This document shows positions 1-10,247 of a DNA stretch of 64,000 nt, in pieces. Made by a program: the position numbers and the translations under genes. Under the pieces are notes generated by a model that was given only the letters and a program-made list of their open reading frames with translations, ran no database searches and was not told the origin of the DNA. Numbering within the stretch: the first letter of the stretch is position 1; each line of letters opens with the position of its first letter. Location of the stretch: the NCBI RefSeq assembly GCF_026460985.1, contig NZ_JAPKNM010000064.1, forward strand, positions 1 through 64,000. Direction: 5' to 3'. Source of the DNA: Sphingomonas sp. GTDB taxonomy: Bacteria > Pseudomonadota > Alphaproteobacteria > Sphingomonadales > Sphingomonadaceae.

Positions 1-10
1 CTACACCCGC
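1..10 (-). tRNA. 5' end of a second tRNA gene, cut by the window edge (probably tRNA-Asp)
   Basis: On the minus strand these ten bases read GCGGGTGTAG, identical to the first ten bases of the complete tRNA-Asp at 90-166. They lie downstream of it in the same orientation, 79 bp away. A tandem duplicate tRNA-Asp is the simplest reading, but the anticodon is outside the window. Confidence 0.6.
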
Positions 11-89
11 AGATACCAGGCGGGGCGACGCATGCCGCACTATGGAAAGCGCTTCGGTTGACCATAGGGGTCCCTGGAGGGATCCCGCA

Positions 90-166
<77 letters not shown>

Positions 167-210
167 TCTCGAAGCGAGGAGGCGGCCACTAACCCCGGCT
201 TTCGGGGGTG

Positions 211-1425
211 TCAACCGGATTGGTCGCGACTTTGTCGACGATGGGTGTGCGTCTCGCCGGGATGGCTGATCAGCGTGCCGTGTTCGAACAGGAATCCCGC
301 GATGTCGGGCTTCCCTGCGGCGTTGAGCACGGTCTGGATGATGATCAGCAGCGGCACCGCGAGCAGCGCCCCCGGCGTGCCCCATACCCAGCCCCAGAAG
401 CTCAGCGAGACGAGGATGAGGATCGGGCTGATCGTCAGGCGGTGTCCCACGATCAGCGGCGTGACCAGATTGGCCTCGATCAGGTGCGCCCCGATCATCA
501 GCGCCGCGGGCAACAGCGCCCACCAGATGTCGGGGAAGCTCATCAGCCCGCCTACCGCGAGCAGCAGCGCCGACAGGACCGGTCCGATATACGGGATGTA
601 GTTGAGCAACGCGACGATGCCGCCCCACATCAGCGGCGTGGGCATGCCGATCGCCCAGAGCGCGCCCGCCACGATCAGCCCCAGGGTGACGTTGATCAGC
701 GTGATCGTGCCCAGATAGGCCGAAGTGTCGTCCACGACGTCCTGGATCACCCGCGCGGTCGCCATCGCGCCGCCGAAGCTCGAGCGCCGCGTGATCGCGT
801 TGCGCCGCAGCCGCGTCCAGCCCGAGAGGAAGAAGTAGATCACCAGGATCGCGAAGAACATCTCGATCAGCGCCGAGGGCGCCGAGGTGGTGAACAGGTC
901 GAGCAGCGAGCGCGGCGGCGGCACCGCGATCGTCTCGGGCTGGCGCGCCGGGGCCGCGGCGAAGTTGGTCAGCGTCCTGTCCACGAATCGCTCGAGGTTC
1001 GAATAGAAGCGAATCAGCGGCTCGAGATTGTGCTGGATCTGCGGGATGCTCTCGGGCAGCCGCTGCATCCATTGCCAGGCGGGCACGACGATCGACGCCA
1101 GCGCGATGTTCGCCGCCGTCAGGAAGAGCAGCACGCAGACGAACGCCGCCAGCGGCGCGGGCAGACGGTGCCGCTCGAGCCATTCGAGCATCGGCACCAG
1201 CGCGATCGCGACCACCAGCGCCGCGGTGAGCGGCAGGAAGAAGGGCGATCCCTCCTTGAGCGCGAAGGGAATGAGAAAGAGCAAGCCGATGCCGATCATC
1301 AGCGCCAGCGCGGCCATCAGCCGGTCGCGCTTGAGCCCGTCGCCCATGCTCTCCTGCGGCTCCGACGAAACCGGCTCGCGCGGCGTATCGAGCGGCATGC
1401 CCTCGTCGCTTGCGCCCCCACCCAT
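211..1425 (-). CDS. AI-2E family transporter (PerM/YdiK-like membrane protein)
   Basis: Polytopic inner-membrane protein of about 404 residues with roughly eight hydrophobic segments. Two lie near the N-terminus, there is a soluble stretch in the middle, and a hydrophobic C-terminal half carries the family-typical NYIPYIGP motif followed by VGHRLTISPIL. Members export autoinducer-2 or act as Na+/H+ or solute exporters; the substrate cannot be read from sequence. I chose the ATG at 1425 because GGAGGAG lies 11 nt upstream; GTG starts at 1446 and 1455 are possible. It is divergent from glpK, and the tRNA genes follow it on the same strand. A short GC-rich hairpin (about 192-212) separates them but has no clear T-run. 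Confidence 0.85.
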   Translation of the reverse strand: MGGGASDEGMPLDTPREPVSSEPQESMGDGLKRDRLMAALALMIGIGLLFLIPFALKEGSPFFLPLTAALVVAIALVPMLEWLERHRLPAPLAAFVCVLLFLTAANIALASIVVPAWQWMQRLPESIPQIQHNLEPLIRFYSNLERFVDRTLTNFAAAPARQPETIAVPPPRSLLDLFTTSAPSALIEMFFAILVIYFFLSGWTRLRRNAITRRSSFGGAMATARVIQDVVDDTSAYLGTITLINVTLGLIVAGALWAIGMPTPLMWGGIVALLNYIPYIGPVLSALLLAVGGLMSFPDIWWALLPAALMIGAHLIEANLVTPLIVGHRLTISPILILVSLSFWGWVWGTPGALLAVPLLIIIQTVLNAAGKPDIAGFLFEHGTLISHPGETHTHRRQSRDQSG

Positions 1426-1538
1426 CACTCCGGGTTGCTCCTCCACCCTCAACACTCCTTCCCGCCGCTTGTAGGAGGCGCGCGGGGCGGGAGCAACGTG
1501 CGGTTGCGCGCGCCGCGAAGCCGGCTAGGCTGGCCCGT

Positions 1539-3029
1539 ATGGGCGAACTCCTGCTGGTCCTGGACGAGGGCACGACCTCCACCCGCGCGATGCTGTTCGC
1601 GCCCTCGGGCAAGTGCCTCGGCAGCCGGGCCGCCGCGCTCACCCAGCATTATCCCGCTCCCGGCCTGGTCGAGCATGACGCCGCCGAGATCTGGAGCCAT
1701 ACCCTCGCCTGCGCCCAGGCCATGGTCGACCAGGCTGGCGGCCCTGACGCCGTCGCCGCGATCGGAATCACCAACCAGCGCGAGACGATCGTTTTCTGGG
1801 ACCGGCAGACCGGCGAGCCGCTCGCCCCCGCGATCGTCTGGCAGGACCGCCGCACCGCCGCGATGTGCCGCGAGTGGCGTGAGGCGGGCGAGGAGCCGGG
1901 CGTACAGGCCCGCACCGGCCTGCTGCTCGATCCCTATTTCTCGGGCACCAAGATCGCCTGGGCGATGGCGAACTGGCCGCAGCTCCGCGACGCCGGGGAT
2001 CGCCTCGCGATCGGCACGGTCGAGAGCTGGCTGGTCTGGAAGCTCACTGGAGGCCTCCACGTCACCGACGCCACCAACGCCTCGCGCACCTTGCTGATGA
2101 GCCTCGGTGCAGGCGGCTGGAACGACGGCCTGCTCGACATGTTCTCCGCTCCCCGCGCCGCCCTCCCCGAAATCGTCGACTGCGCCGGGCAGTTCGGCAC
2201 CACTACCTTGTTCGGCGGCGCGATCCCGATCTGCGGCCTCGCCGGCGACCAGCAATCGGCGACGATCGGCCAGGCCTGCTTCGCCAAGGGCGAGACCAAG
2301 GCGACCTACGGCACCGGCGCCTTCGTCCTCACCAACGCCGGCACCGCCCCGCCCGCCTCGAAGCATCGCCTGCTCGCGACGGTGCTCTGGCAGCTCGGCG
2401 GCCGCCGCACCTATGCGATCGAGGGCTCGGTGTTCGTCGCGGGCAGCCTGCTCCAGTGGCTGCGCGACTCGGTCGGCCTGATCGAGACCGCGCCCGAGAG
2501 CGAGGCGCTCGCCCGCTCGGTCCCTGACAATGGGGGCGTCTACCTCGTCCCCGCGCTGAGCGGCCTCGGCGCCCCCTGGTGGGAGCCCGACGCCCGCGCC
2601 GCGATCTCGGGCCTCAGCTTCTCCAGCACTCGCGCGCACATCGTCCGCGCCGCGCTCGAGTCGATGGCGCACCAGAGCCACGACCTGAAGACCGCCTTCG
2701 CCGCCGACGGCGCCGATTGGGCACGCCTGCGCGTCGACGGCGGCATGATCGCCAACGACTGGCTGGCGCAGGACCTCGCCGACATCCTCGGCGTGCCCGT
2801 CGACCGCCCCGACTTCGCCGAGACTACCGCGCTGGGCGCGGCGATGCTGGCGGGCGTGGGACGCGGACTGTTCAGCGGGCTGGAGGAAGCGGCCAGGATG
2901 CGTGGTCCGGGCTCGACGTTCGAGCCTAAGCTGGATGCCGATGCGCGCGAGCAGCGCCTCGCGGGCTGGGCGCAAGCTGTCCAAAACATCGTCACCCGCG
3001 CGAAAGCGGGGGCCCATCTCCCGGATTAG
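1539..3029 (+). CDS. glpK: Glycerol kinase
   Basis: ATP-dependent phosphorylation of glycerol to glycerol-3-phosphate in the cytoplasm; FGGY family, 496 residues (usual length about 500). The N-terminal LDEGTTSTRA phosphate loop, GITNQRET, GLAGDQQSA, the ATYGTGAF adenosine-site motif and the late VDGGMIAND motif are all present and in order. The start is the ATG immediately before GELLLVLDEG; a longer frame from 1410 overlaps the divergent AI-2E gene and lacks family similarity. The last 14 or so codons, including the stop, consist of half of an intergenic palindromic repeat (2990-3024), so the C-terminal tail VTRAKAGAHLPD is repeat-derived. No glpF, glpD or glpR lies beside it. Confidence 0.95.
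   Translation: MGELLLVLDEGTTSTRAMLFAPSGKCLGSRAAALTQHYPAPGLVEHDAAEIWSHTLACAQAMVDQAGGPDAVAAIGITNQRETIVFWDRQTGEPLAPAIVWQDRRTAAMCREWREAGEEPGVQARTGLLLDPYFSGTKIAWAMANWPQLRDAGDRLAIGTVESWLVWKLTGGLHVTDATNASRTLLMSLGAGGWNDGLLDMFSAPRAALPEIVDCAGQFGTTTLFGGAIPICGLAGDQQSATIGQACFAKGETKATYGTGAFVLTNAGTAPPASKHRLLATVLWQLGGRRTYAIEGSVFVAGSLLQWLRDSVGLIETAPESEALARSVPDNGGVYLVPALSGLGAPWWEPDARAAISGLSFSSTRAHIVRAALESMAHQSHDLKTAFAADGADWARLRVDGGMIANDWLAQDLADILGVPVDRPDFAETTALGAAMLAGVGRGLFSGLEEAARMRGPGSTFEPKLDADAREQRLAGWAQAVQNIVTRAKAGAHLPD
2990..3024. repeat. Half copy of palindromic repeat family A, inside the 3' end of glpK
   Basis: It matches the left arm of the full element at 3345-3452 (GTCACCCGCGCGAAAGCGG then GGCCCATCTC), but no right arm follows. 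It supplies the last codons and stop of glpK. Confidence 0.8.
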
Positions 3030-3049
3030 GCGGGCGCGAGAGGGCAGCG

Positions 3050-3337
3050 ATGGGCGGCTACGTCTACATAGTGACCAACCGCAAGAACGGCACACTGTAC
3101 ACCGGCGTGACCAATGAAATTTCCCGCCGCACCGTAGAGCATCGCGAAGGCACCGGCAGCCGCTTCGCAGCCAAGCACTCAGCGTTTCGCCTGGTCTATG
3201 TCGAACAGCATGACCGCATCGAAGACGCGATCGTGCGCGAAAAGCGGATCAAGAAATGGAACCGCGCGTGGAAGGTGGCGCTGATCGAGAGCGTAAATCC
3301 CGACTGGCGCGACTTGTTCTACGACCTCAACCGCTAA
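3050..3337 (+). CDS. Small GIY-YIG nuclease-domain protein
   Basis: A 95-residue stand-alone GIY-YIG domain of the YhbQ/UPF0213 type. YVYIVTN near residue 4 and LYTGVTNE near residue 16 form the GIY-YIG strand pair, with ARG/HIS positions in ISRRTVEH. FAAKHSAFRLVYVE and the C-terminal KKWNRAWKVALIE and NPDWRDL blocks are typical of the sphingomonad subgroup. Such domains cut DNA or RNA by a hydrolytic mechanism; the physiological role of the small ones is poorly known. The gene sits between a half repeat (2990-3024) and a full palindromic repeat (3345-3452, only 7 bp after the stop), which suggests co-mobility with, or dependence on, these repeats. Confidence 0.9.
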   Translation: MGGYVYIVTNRKNGTLYTGVTNEISRRTVEHREGTGSRFAAKHSAFRLVYVEQHDRIEDAIVREKRIKKWNRAWKVALIESVNPDWRDLFYDLNR

Positions 3338-3344
3338 ACCCAAC

Positions 3345-3452
3345 CGTCACCCCCGCGAAAGTGGGGCCCATCTCCTGGCCTTGCCGCGAATACCACGGTG
3401 GTGGGTTGGGGAGAGTGCGGGAGATGGGGCCCCGCTTTCGCGGGGGTGACGA
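3345..3452. repeat. Palindromic repeat family A, full copy
   Basis: Two inverted arms of about 31 bp (CGTCACCCCCGCGAAAG... and its complement) flank a variable centre of about 45 bp. Each arm itself folds as a GC stem closed by a GAAA tetraloop. Sister copies lie at 11380, 15715, 17963 and 26693. Confidence 0.9.
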
Positions 3453-3470
3453 CGGTGGGGGTGCGCCCCC

Positions 3471-5261
<1,791 letters not shown>

Positions 5262-5379
5262 CGCGACCCAACCGGAAACAACGTTAGTGTTGATTCATGT
5301 CGCGCTCAAGGCAATAGGGGAAGCGCGCCGCGGATCAGGCGCATCTGACCGGATTCGAATGGGAGGTATGCCGCTCGCG

Positions 5380-6603
5380 ATGCACATGACACGGCCCGGA
5401 CGCTACGGATTCGACGCCTCGCGGCTCGCGCGGATCGATGCGTTCGTGCGCGAGCGCTATCTCGACTCGGGCAAGCTGCCCCACGCCCAGCTGTTGCTCG
5501 CCCGCGACGGCGAGATCGTCCATTTCTCGCACCAGGGCGCCGCGCGCGACGGCGGCGCGTCGGTCGACGAAGGCACTTTGTTCCGCATCGCCTCGATGAC
5601 CAAGCCGATCACCAGCCTCGCCTTCATGATGCTGGTCGAGGAGGCGAAGGTCGCGCTCGACACCCCGGTCCACCATGTCCTGCCCGAACTGAAGGGCGCG
5701 GGCGTCTATGCCGGCGGCGGGGGCGGCGCGCCGTTCGCCACCAGGCCGACCGCCGAGCCGATGCGGATGATCGACCTGCTCCGCCACACCTCGGGGCTTA
5801 CCTACAGTTTCCAGAACCGCACCAATGTCGACGCCGCCTATCGCGAGTCGAAGATGGAAAATTGGCACGGCAACCTGACGCTCGACGAATTCGTCGTGGC
5901 CCTGGGCAAGCTGCCGCTCGAATTCTCCCCCGGCGAGGAATGGAATTATTCGGTCTCCACCGACGTGCTCGGCGCCGTGGTCGAGCGGGTGTCGGGCATG
6001 GCGCTCGACCGCTTCCTCGCGACGCGCATCTTCGAGCCGCTCGGCATGGCCGACACCTTCTTCCAGGTGCCCGCGGACAAGATCGATCGCCTCGCCGATT
6101 GCTGGACGCTCGACGAGAGCGGCAAGCGCGTCCTCTACGATCGCGGCGAAGCTTCAGCCTGGTCGCGCTTCCCTCGGCTCGTCTCGGGCGGCGGCGGGCT
6201 GGTCTCGACCGCGCTCGACTATCACCGCTTCTGCACGATGTGCCTGAACGGCGGTGCGCTCGACGGGGTTCGCCTCGTCAGTCCCAAGACGATCGCGCTG
6301 ATGACGATGAACCACCTCCCCGGCAGTTCGGACCTCGCCACCCTGTCGCGGTCCTTGTTCAGCGAGACCACCAATGCCGGCACCGGCTTCGGCCTCGGCT
6401 TCGCGGTCACCACCGATGTCGGGAAGACACTGATACCCGGGTCAGTAGGCGAATATTATTGGGGCGGTATGTTCTCGACCGCCTTCTTCATCGATCCAGT
6501 AGAGCGCATCCACATGGTGTTCATGACCCAGCTCAGCCCTTCGATGCGCTACCCGATCCGCCGCGAGCTCAAGACCCTCATATATTCGGCGCTGGAGGGC
6601 TGA
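5380..6603 (+). CDS. Serine hydrolase of the beta-lactamase/CubicO-EstB family
   Basis: Penicillin-binding-fold serine hydrolase of about 407 residues, class C beta-lactamase related. The nucleophile motif S-M-T-K is at residues 72-75 and the tyrosine motif EEWNYSVS is at about 190. The third motif region reads YYWGGMFST. Relatives in catabolic clusters act as esterases or lactonases rather than antibiotic resistance enzymes. No convincing signal peptide is visible, so it is probably cytoplasmic. I chose the ATG at 5380 because GGGAGG lies 13 nt upstream; ATGs at 5359, 5368 and 5386 are alternatives. A lactonase or esterase role upstream of the neighbouring acyl-CoA pathway is inference. Confidence 0.85.
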   Translation: MHMTRPGRYGFDASRLARIDAFVRERYLDSGKLPHAQLLLARDGEIVHFSHQGAARDGGASVDEGTLFRIASMTKPITSLAFMMLVEEAKVALDTPVHHVLPELKGAGVYAGGGGGAPFATRPTAEPMRMIDLLRHTSGLTYSFQNRTNVDAAYRESKMENWHGNLTLDEFVVALGKLPLEFSPGEEWNYSVSTDVLGAVVERVSGMALDRFLATRIFEPLGMADTFFQVPADKIDRLADCWTLDESGKRVLYDRGEASAWSRFPRLVSGGGGLVSTALDYHRFCTMCLNGGALDGVRLVSPKTIALMTMNHLPGSSDLATLSRSLFSETTNAGTGFGLGFAVTTDVGKTLIPGSVGEYYWGGMFSTAFFIDPVERIHMVFMTQLSPSMRYPIRRELKTLIYSALEG

Positions 6604-6622
6604 TGCGCGGGAAGGCTTCCTT

Positions 6623-6770
6623 GTTCGCGCAGAGGCGCAGAGGGCGCGGAGGGCATTCCGCCGCGCCAGCGGCCCTCGTCTCCGCGCCGCGAGATATCCT
6701 GCCGCTGACGCGGCGCGATCGTGCACCGCGAGGTCCGCAATCTCTGCGCCCTCCGCGCCTCTGCGCGAAC
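6623..6770. repeat. Inverted repeat family E
   Basis: GTTCGCGCAGAGGCGCAGAG at the left is answered by CTCCGCGCCTCTGCGCGAAC at the right, with a GC-rich centre of about 90 bp. It occupies most of the 215-bp gap between the hydrolase and the hydratase/dehydrogenase gene. Single copy in this window. Confidence 0.75.
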
Positions 6771-6818
6771 TCACCTTCTTCTTCGCGCCTTCGCGTGAAC
6801 CAATAACTGGAGACCAAA

Positions 6819-8846
6819 ATGACCTCCCCCATCACCATCAGCCGCCAGGGCGACGTCCTGATCCTCACGTCGGACAATCCGCCGGTGAACGCGCTCGGCG
6901 CCGCCGTCCGCCAGGGCCTCCAGGCCGGGATCGAAGAAGCGAAGGGCGACGCCAGCATCAAGGCCGTCGTGATCATCGCCGCGGGCAAGACCTTCTTCGC
7001 CGGCGCCGACATCACCGAGTTCGGCAAGGCGATGCAGGAGCCCTCGCTTCCCGTGCTGGTCGATCAGATCGAGGCGCTCGACAAGCCGGTGATCGCCGCG
7101 GTCCACGGCACCGCGCTCGGCGGCGGCTGCGAAGTCGCGCTCGCCTCGCACTATCGCATCGCCGTCCCCTCGGCGAAGTTCGGCCTGCCCGAGGTCAAAC
7201 TCGGCATCCTCCCCGGCGCCGGCGGCACCCAGCGCATGCCGCGCGTCGCGGGCGTCGAGACCGCGCTCGATCTCGCCACCAAGGGCGACCCGATCTCGGC
7301 CGAGCAGGCCAAGGCAGTGGGCCTCGTCGATCGCCTCGCGACCGAGGGCAATCTCCTCGCCGACGCCGTCGCCTTCGCGCAGGAAGTCATCGGCAAGCCC
7401 GTCTCGCGCTCGTCCGAGCGTCCCGTCACCGTCGATCCCGCGGTGTTCGAGGCCTATCGGAAAACCAACGCCAAGCGCTTCCGCGGCCTCGACGCCCCCG
7501 CGACGATCATCGACCTGATCGAGCAGACCGCCGGCAAGCCCTATGCCGAGGGCGTCCAGGCCGAGCGCATGGGCTTCATGAAGCTGATCATGGGCACCCA
7601 GTCCGCCGCGCTGCGCCACATCTTCTTCGCCGAGCGCAAGGCCGCCAAGATCGACGGCATCGCCGAGGACATCCAGCTCCGCGACATCAAGCGCGTCGGC
7701 GTGATCGGCGCCGGCACGATGGGCGGCGGCATCTCGATGAACTTCCTCTCGGCCGGCGTGCCCGTGACCATCGTCGAGATGGCGCAGGAAGCGCTCGACC
7801 GCGGCACGGCCACGATCCGCAAGAATTACGAGGCCACCGCCGCCAAGGGCCGCATGACCGCCGAGCAGGTCGAAGGCGCGATGGGACTGCTCAAGCCGAC
7901 CCTCAACTTCGATGATCTCGCCGAGTGCGACCTGATCATCGAGGCGGTCTATGAGAGCATGGACGTCAAGAAGGACGTGTTCGGCCGGCTCGACAAGATC
8001 GCCAAGCCCGGCGCGATCCTCGCCTCGAACACCTCCTACCTCAACATCGACGAGATCGCCGCGGTGACGAGCCGTCCGCAGGACGTGCTCGGCCTGCACT
8101 TCTTCTCGCCAGCCAACGTCATGAAGCTGCTCGAGATCGTCCGCGGCGCCAAGACCGCCGACGACGTGCTCGCGACCGCGATGGCGCTCTCGAAGAAGAT
8201 CAGGAAGGTCGCCGTCATCGCGGGCGTCTGCTACGGCTTCATCGGCAACCGCATGCTGATGCCGCGCCAGATCGAGGCGAACAAGCTGCTCATGGAGGGG
8301 GCCACCCCCGAGCAGATCGACAAGGTCCATGTCGCCTTCGGCATGCCGATGGGCCCGTTCCAGATGGCCGACCTCGCCGGCGTCGACATCGGCTGGCACC
8401 GCGATCCGAACCGCATCGAGAATGTCCGCGACGCGCTCGCCGCCGAGGGCCGCTGGGGCCAGAAGAAGGGCGCCGGCTATTACGATTACGACGAGAAGCG
8501 TCAGCCCTCGAACAGCGCCCGCGTGGCCGAGATCATCGAGGAATGGCGCGGCAAGCTCGGCGTCGCCCAGCACGAGGTCACCGAGGAGGAGATCGTCGTC
8601 CGCACGCTCTACACCATGGTCAACGAGGGCGCGCTGATCCTCGCCGAGGGCATGGCCCAGCGCGCGTCCGATATCGATGTGGTCTGGGTCTACGGCTATG
8701 GCTGGCCCCCCTATCGCGGCGGCCCGATGTTCTGGGCCGACACCGAGGGCCTCAAGAAGATCGTCGAAGGCCTCGAGAAATACGGCTTCGAAGTCGCTCC
8801 GCTGCTCCGCGAGAAGGCGGAAAAGGGCGAGAAGTTCGGCAAGTGA
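6819..8846 (+). CDS. Bifunctional enoyl-CoA hydratase / 3-hydroxyacyl-CoA dehydrogenase (FadJ/FadB-like)
   Basis: A 675-residue multifunctional beta-oxidation enzyme. Residues 1-190 are a crotonase domain with the AGADITEF oxyanion segment (61-68), GGGCEVAL (Glu105) and GLPEVKLG (Glu125), so both catalytic glutamates are present. A Rossmann domain begins at about 291 ([12 protein letters not shown], 293-304). The dehydrogenase catalytic His is in GLHFFSPAN (His427), and the C-terminal 3HCDH domains follow. The architecture is that of FadJ or peroxisomal MFE-1. The start is an ATG preceded by TGGAG. It is first in a same-strand set with two acyl-CoA dehydrogenases, TesB and PhzF. No thiolase is present in the window. 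Confidence 0.93.
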   Translation: MTSPITISRQGDVLILTSDNPPVNALGAAVRQGLQAGIEEAKGDASIKAVVIIAAGKTFFAGADITEFGKAMQEPSLPVLVDQIEALDKPVIAAVHGTALGGGCEVALASHYRIAVPSAKFGLPEVKLGILPGAGGTQRMPRVAGVETALDLATKGDPISAEQAKAVGLVDRLATEGNLLADAVAFAQEVIGKPVSRSSERPVTVDPAVFEAYRKTNAKRFRGLDAPATIIDLIEQTAGKPYAEGVQAERMGFMKLIMGTQSAALRHIFFAERKAAKIDGIAEDIQLRDIKRVGVIGAGTMGGGISMNFLSAGVPVTIVEMAQEALDRGTATIRKNYEATAAKGRMTAEQVEGAMGLLKPTLNFDDLAECDLIIEAVYESMDVKKDVFGRLDKIAKPGAILASNTSYLNIDEIAAVTSRPQDVLGLHFFSPANVMKLLEIVRGAKTADDVLATAMALSKKIRKVAVIAGVCYGFIGNRMLMPRQIEANKLLMEGATPEQIDKVHVAFGMPMGPFQMADLAGVDIGWHRDPNRIENVRDALAAEGRWGQKKGAGYYDYDEKRQPSNSARVAEIIEEWRGKLGVAQHEVTEEEIVVRTLYTMVNEGALILAEGMAQRASDIDVVWVYGYGWPPYRGGPMFWADTEGLKKIVEGLEKYGFEVAPLLREKAEKGEKFGK

Positions 8847-8854
8847 AGTGACCC

Positions 8855-8979
8855 AATCCTCCCCCGGAGGGGGAGGTGGCAGCCGCAGGCTGACGGAGGG
8901 TAGTGCGCCACAAGCGGCAAAGCCCGCGGAGACTACCCCTCCACCGCTTCGCGGTCCCCCTCCCCCTCCGGGGGAGGTT
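8855..8979. repeat. Palindromic repeat family B, diverged copy
   Basis: CCTCCCCCGGAGGGGGAGG hairpins mark both ends, and the interior includes GGTGGCAGCCGCAGGCTGACG. It fills the junction between the hydratase/dehydrogenase gene and the next acyl-CoA dehydrogenase, ending just before that gene's AGGAGAGG ribosome-binding site. Confidence 0.85.
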
Positions 8980-8991
8980 CAGGAGAGGAAA

Positions 8992-10149
8992 ATGGCAGAG
9001 GATCTTGAAACCTTCCGCATCGAAACCCGCGCCTGGCTGGAGGAGAACTGCCCGCCCTCCATGCGCACCCCGATGCGTAGCGAGAAGGACGCCACCTGGG
9101 GCGGCCGCAACCCCGTCTACGCGCATCCGGACCAGAAGCTCTGGATGGACCGGATGGGCGCGCGCGGCTGGACCGTGCCCGATTGGCCCAAGGCCTATGG
9201 CGGCGGCGGCCTGAGCCCGGCCGAGACCAAGATCCTCCGCGAGGAGATGGCGCGGCTCAAATGCCGCAATCCGCTCAACAGCTTCGGCATCTCGATGCTC
9301 GGGCCGGCTTTGCTCAAATACGGCACCGAGGCGCAGAAGATCGAACATCTACCCAGGATCGCCCGCGGCGAGATCCGCTGGTGCCAGGGCTATAGCGAGC
9401 CCAATGCCGGCTCCGACCTCGCCGGGCTCGCCACCTCCGCCGATGACGCCGGCGACCACTATATCGTCAACGGCCAGAAGGTCTGGACCAGCTATGCCGA
9501 CCAGGCCGACTGGATCTTCTGCCTCGTCCGCACCGAGAAGACCACCAAGCAGGGCGGCATCAGCTTCGTGCTGTTCGACATGGCCAGCGAAGGCGTGTCG
9601 ACCAAGCCTATCCTGCTGATCAGCGGCTATTCGCCCTTCTGCGAGACCTTTTTCGACAATGTGAAGGTCCCCAAGGCCAATCGCGTCCATGACGAGAACA
9701 AGGGCTGGGACGTCGCCAAGTACCTGCTCGGCCACGAGCGCGAGATGATCTCGGGCATGGGCCTCGGCAGCCGCGGCGCGGACCCGCTGGTCGAGGCCGC
9801 ACGCAAGGGCGTCGACCCGATCCTGCGCGCCCAGATCGCATTGTTCGAAGTGCGGTCCAAGGCGTTCGCGGCGATGTCCGAGCGCTTCATCGACGAGCTC
9901 AAGGCCGGCAAGGCGCACCCCGCCCAGCCCTCAATGATGAAGTATTACGGCACCGAGCTGAACAAGGCCCGCCACGAGCTGATCATGGCGGCGGGCGGAT
10001 CGGACACGCTCGAATGGGAAAGCGAGGCCTCGCACCACGGCGCCGCGCCCCGCGCCTGGCTGCGCACCAAGGCCAATTCGATCGAAGGCGGGACCAGCGA
10101 GATCCAGCTCAACATCATCGCCAAGCGGATCCTGGATTTGCCGAGCTAA
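8992..10149 (+). CDS. Acyl-CoA dehydrogenase, large-type subunit of a putative heteromeric pair
   Basis: FAD-dependent acyl-CoA dehydrogenase family, 385 residues. GWTVPDWPKAYGGGGLSP in the N-terminal helical domain, the flavin-binding WCQGYSEPNAGSDLAGL and YIVNGQKVWTS strands, and the C-terminal SIEGGTSEIQLNIIAKRIL are seen. At the medium-chain enzyme's catalytic glutamate position (before GT) there is Gly, so the base must sit elsewhere or in the partner. The start ATG follows AGGAGAGG. A second acyl-CoA dehydrogenase follows immediately (10248), and the pair is paralogous to 25384/24214. This resembles the two-subunit dehydrogenases of steroid side-chain catabolism; the actual substrate is unknown. 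Confidence 0.92.
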   Translation: MAEDLETFRIETRAWLEENCPPSMRTPMRSEKDATWGGRNPVYAHPDQKLWMDRMGARGWTVPDWPKAYGGGGLSPAETKILREEMARLKCRNPLNSFGISMLGPALLKYGTEAQKIEHLPRIARGEIRWCQGYSEPNAGSDLAGLATSADDAGDHYIVNGQKVWTSYADQADWIFCLVRTEKTTKQGGISFVLFDMASEGVSTKPILLISGYSPFCETFFDNVKVPKANRVHDENKGWDVAKYLLGHEREMISGMGLGSRGADPLVEAARKGVDPILRAQIALFEVRSKAFAAMSERFIDELKAGKAHPAQPSMMKYYGTELNKARHELIMAAGGSDTLEWESEASHHGAAPRAWLRTKANSIEGGTSEIQLNIIAKRILDLPS

Positions 10150-10153
10150 CAAC

Positions 10154-10234
10154 CGTCATCCCGGCGAAAGCCGGGATCTCAGGCCGCGAGCGCGACGCCT
10201 GAGGCAAGAGGTCCCGGCTTTCGCCGGGATGACG
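10154..10234. repeat. Palindromic repeat family A', short form
   Basis: CGTCATCCCGGCGAAAGCC at the left and its complement at the right. Each arm is a hairpin with a GAAA loop, around a centre of about 35 bp. It occupies the whole junction between the two acyl-CoA dehydrogenase genes. Confidence 0.85.
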
Positions 10235-10247
10235 AAGGAAGAAGAAA

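Noticed and set aside
208-2097. 629-codon plus-strand frame over the AI-2E gene and glpK start
   Set aside because: Translation is dominated by Arg/Gln/Asp repeats from antisense GC-rich codons; the AI-2E and GlpK frames explain the DNA.
5380-6603. Serine hydrolase as an antibiotic-resistance beta-lactamase
   Set aside because: The SxxK motif is shared by many esterases; it lacks a visible signal peptide and a KTG-type motif, and sits in a catabolic cluster.
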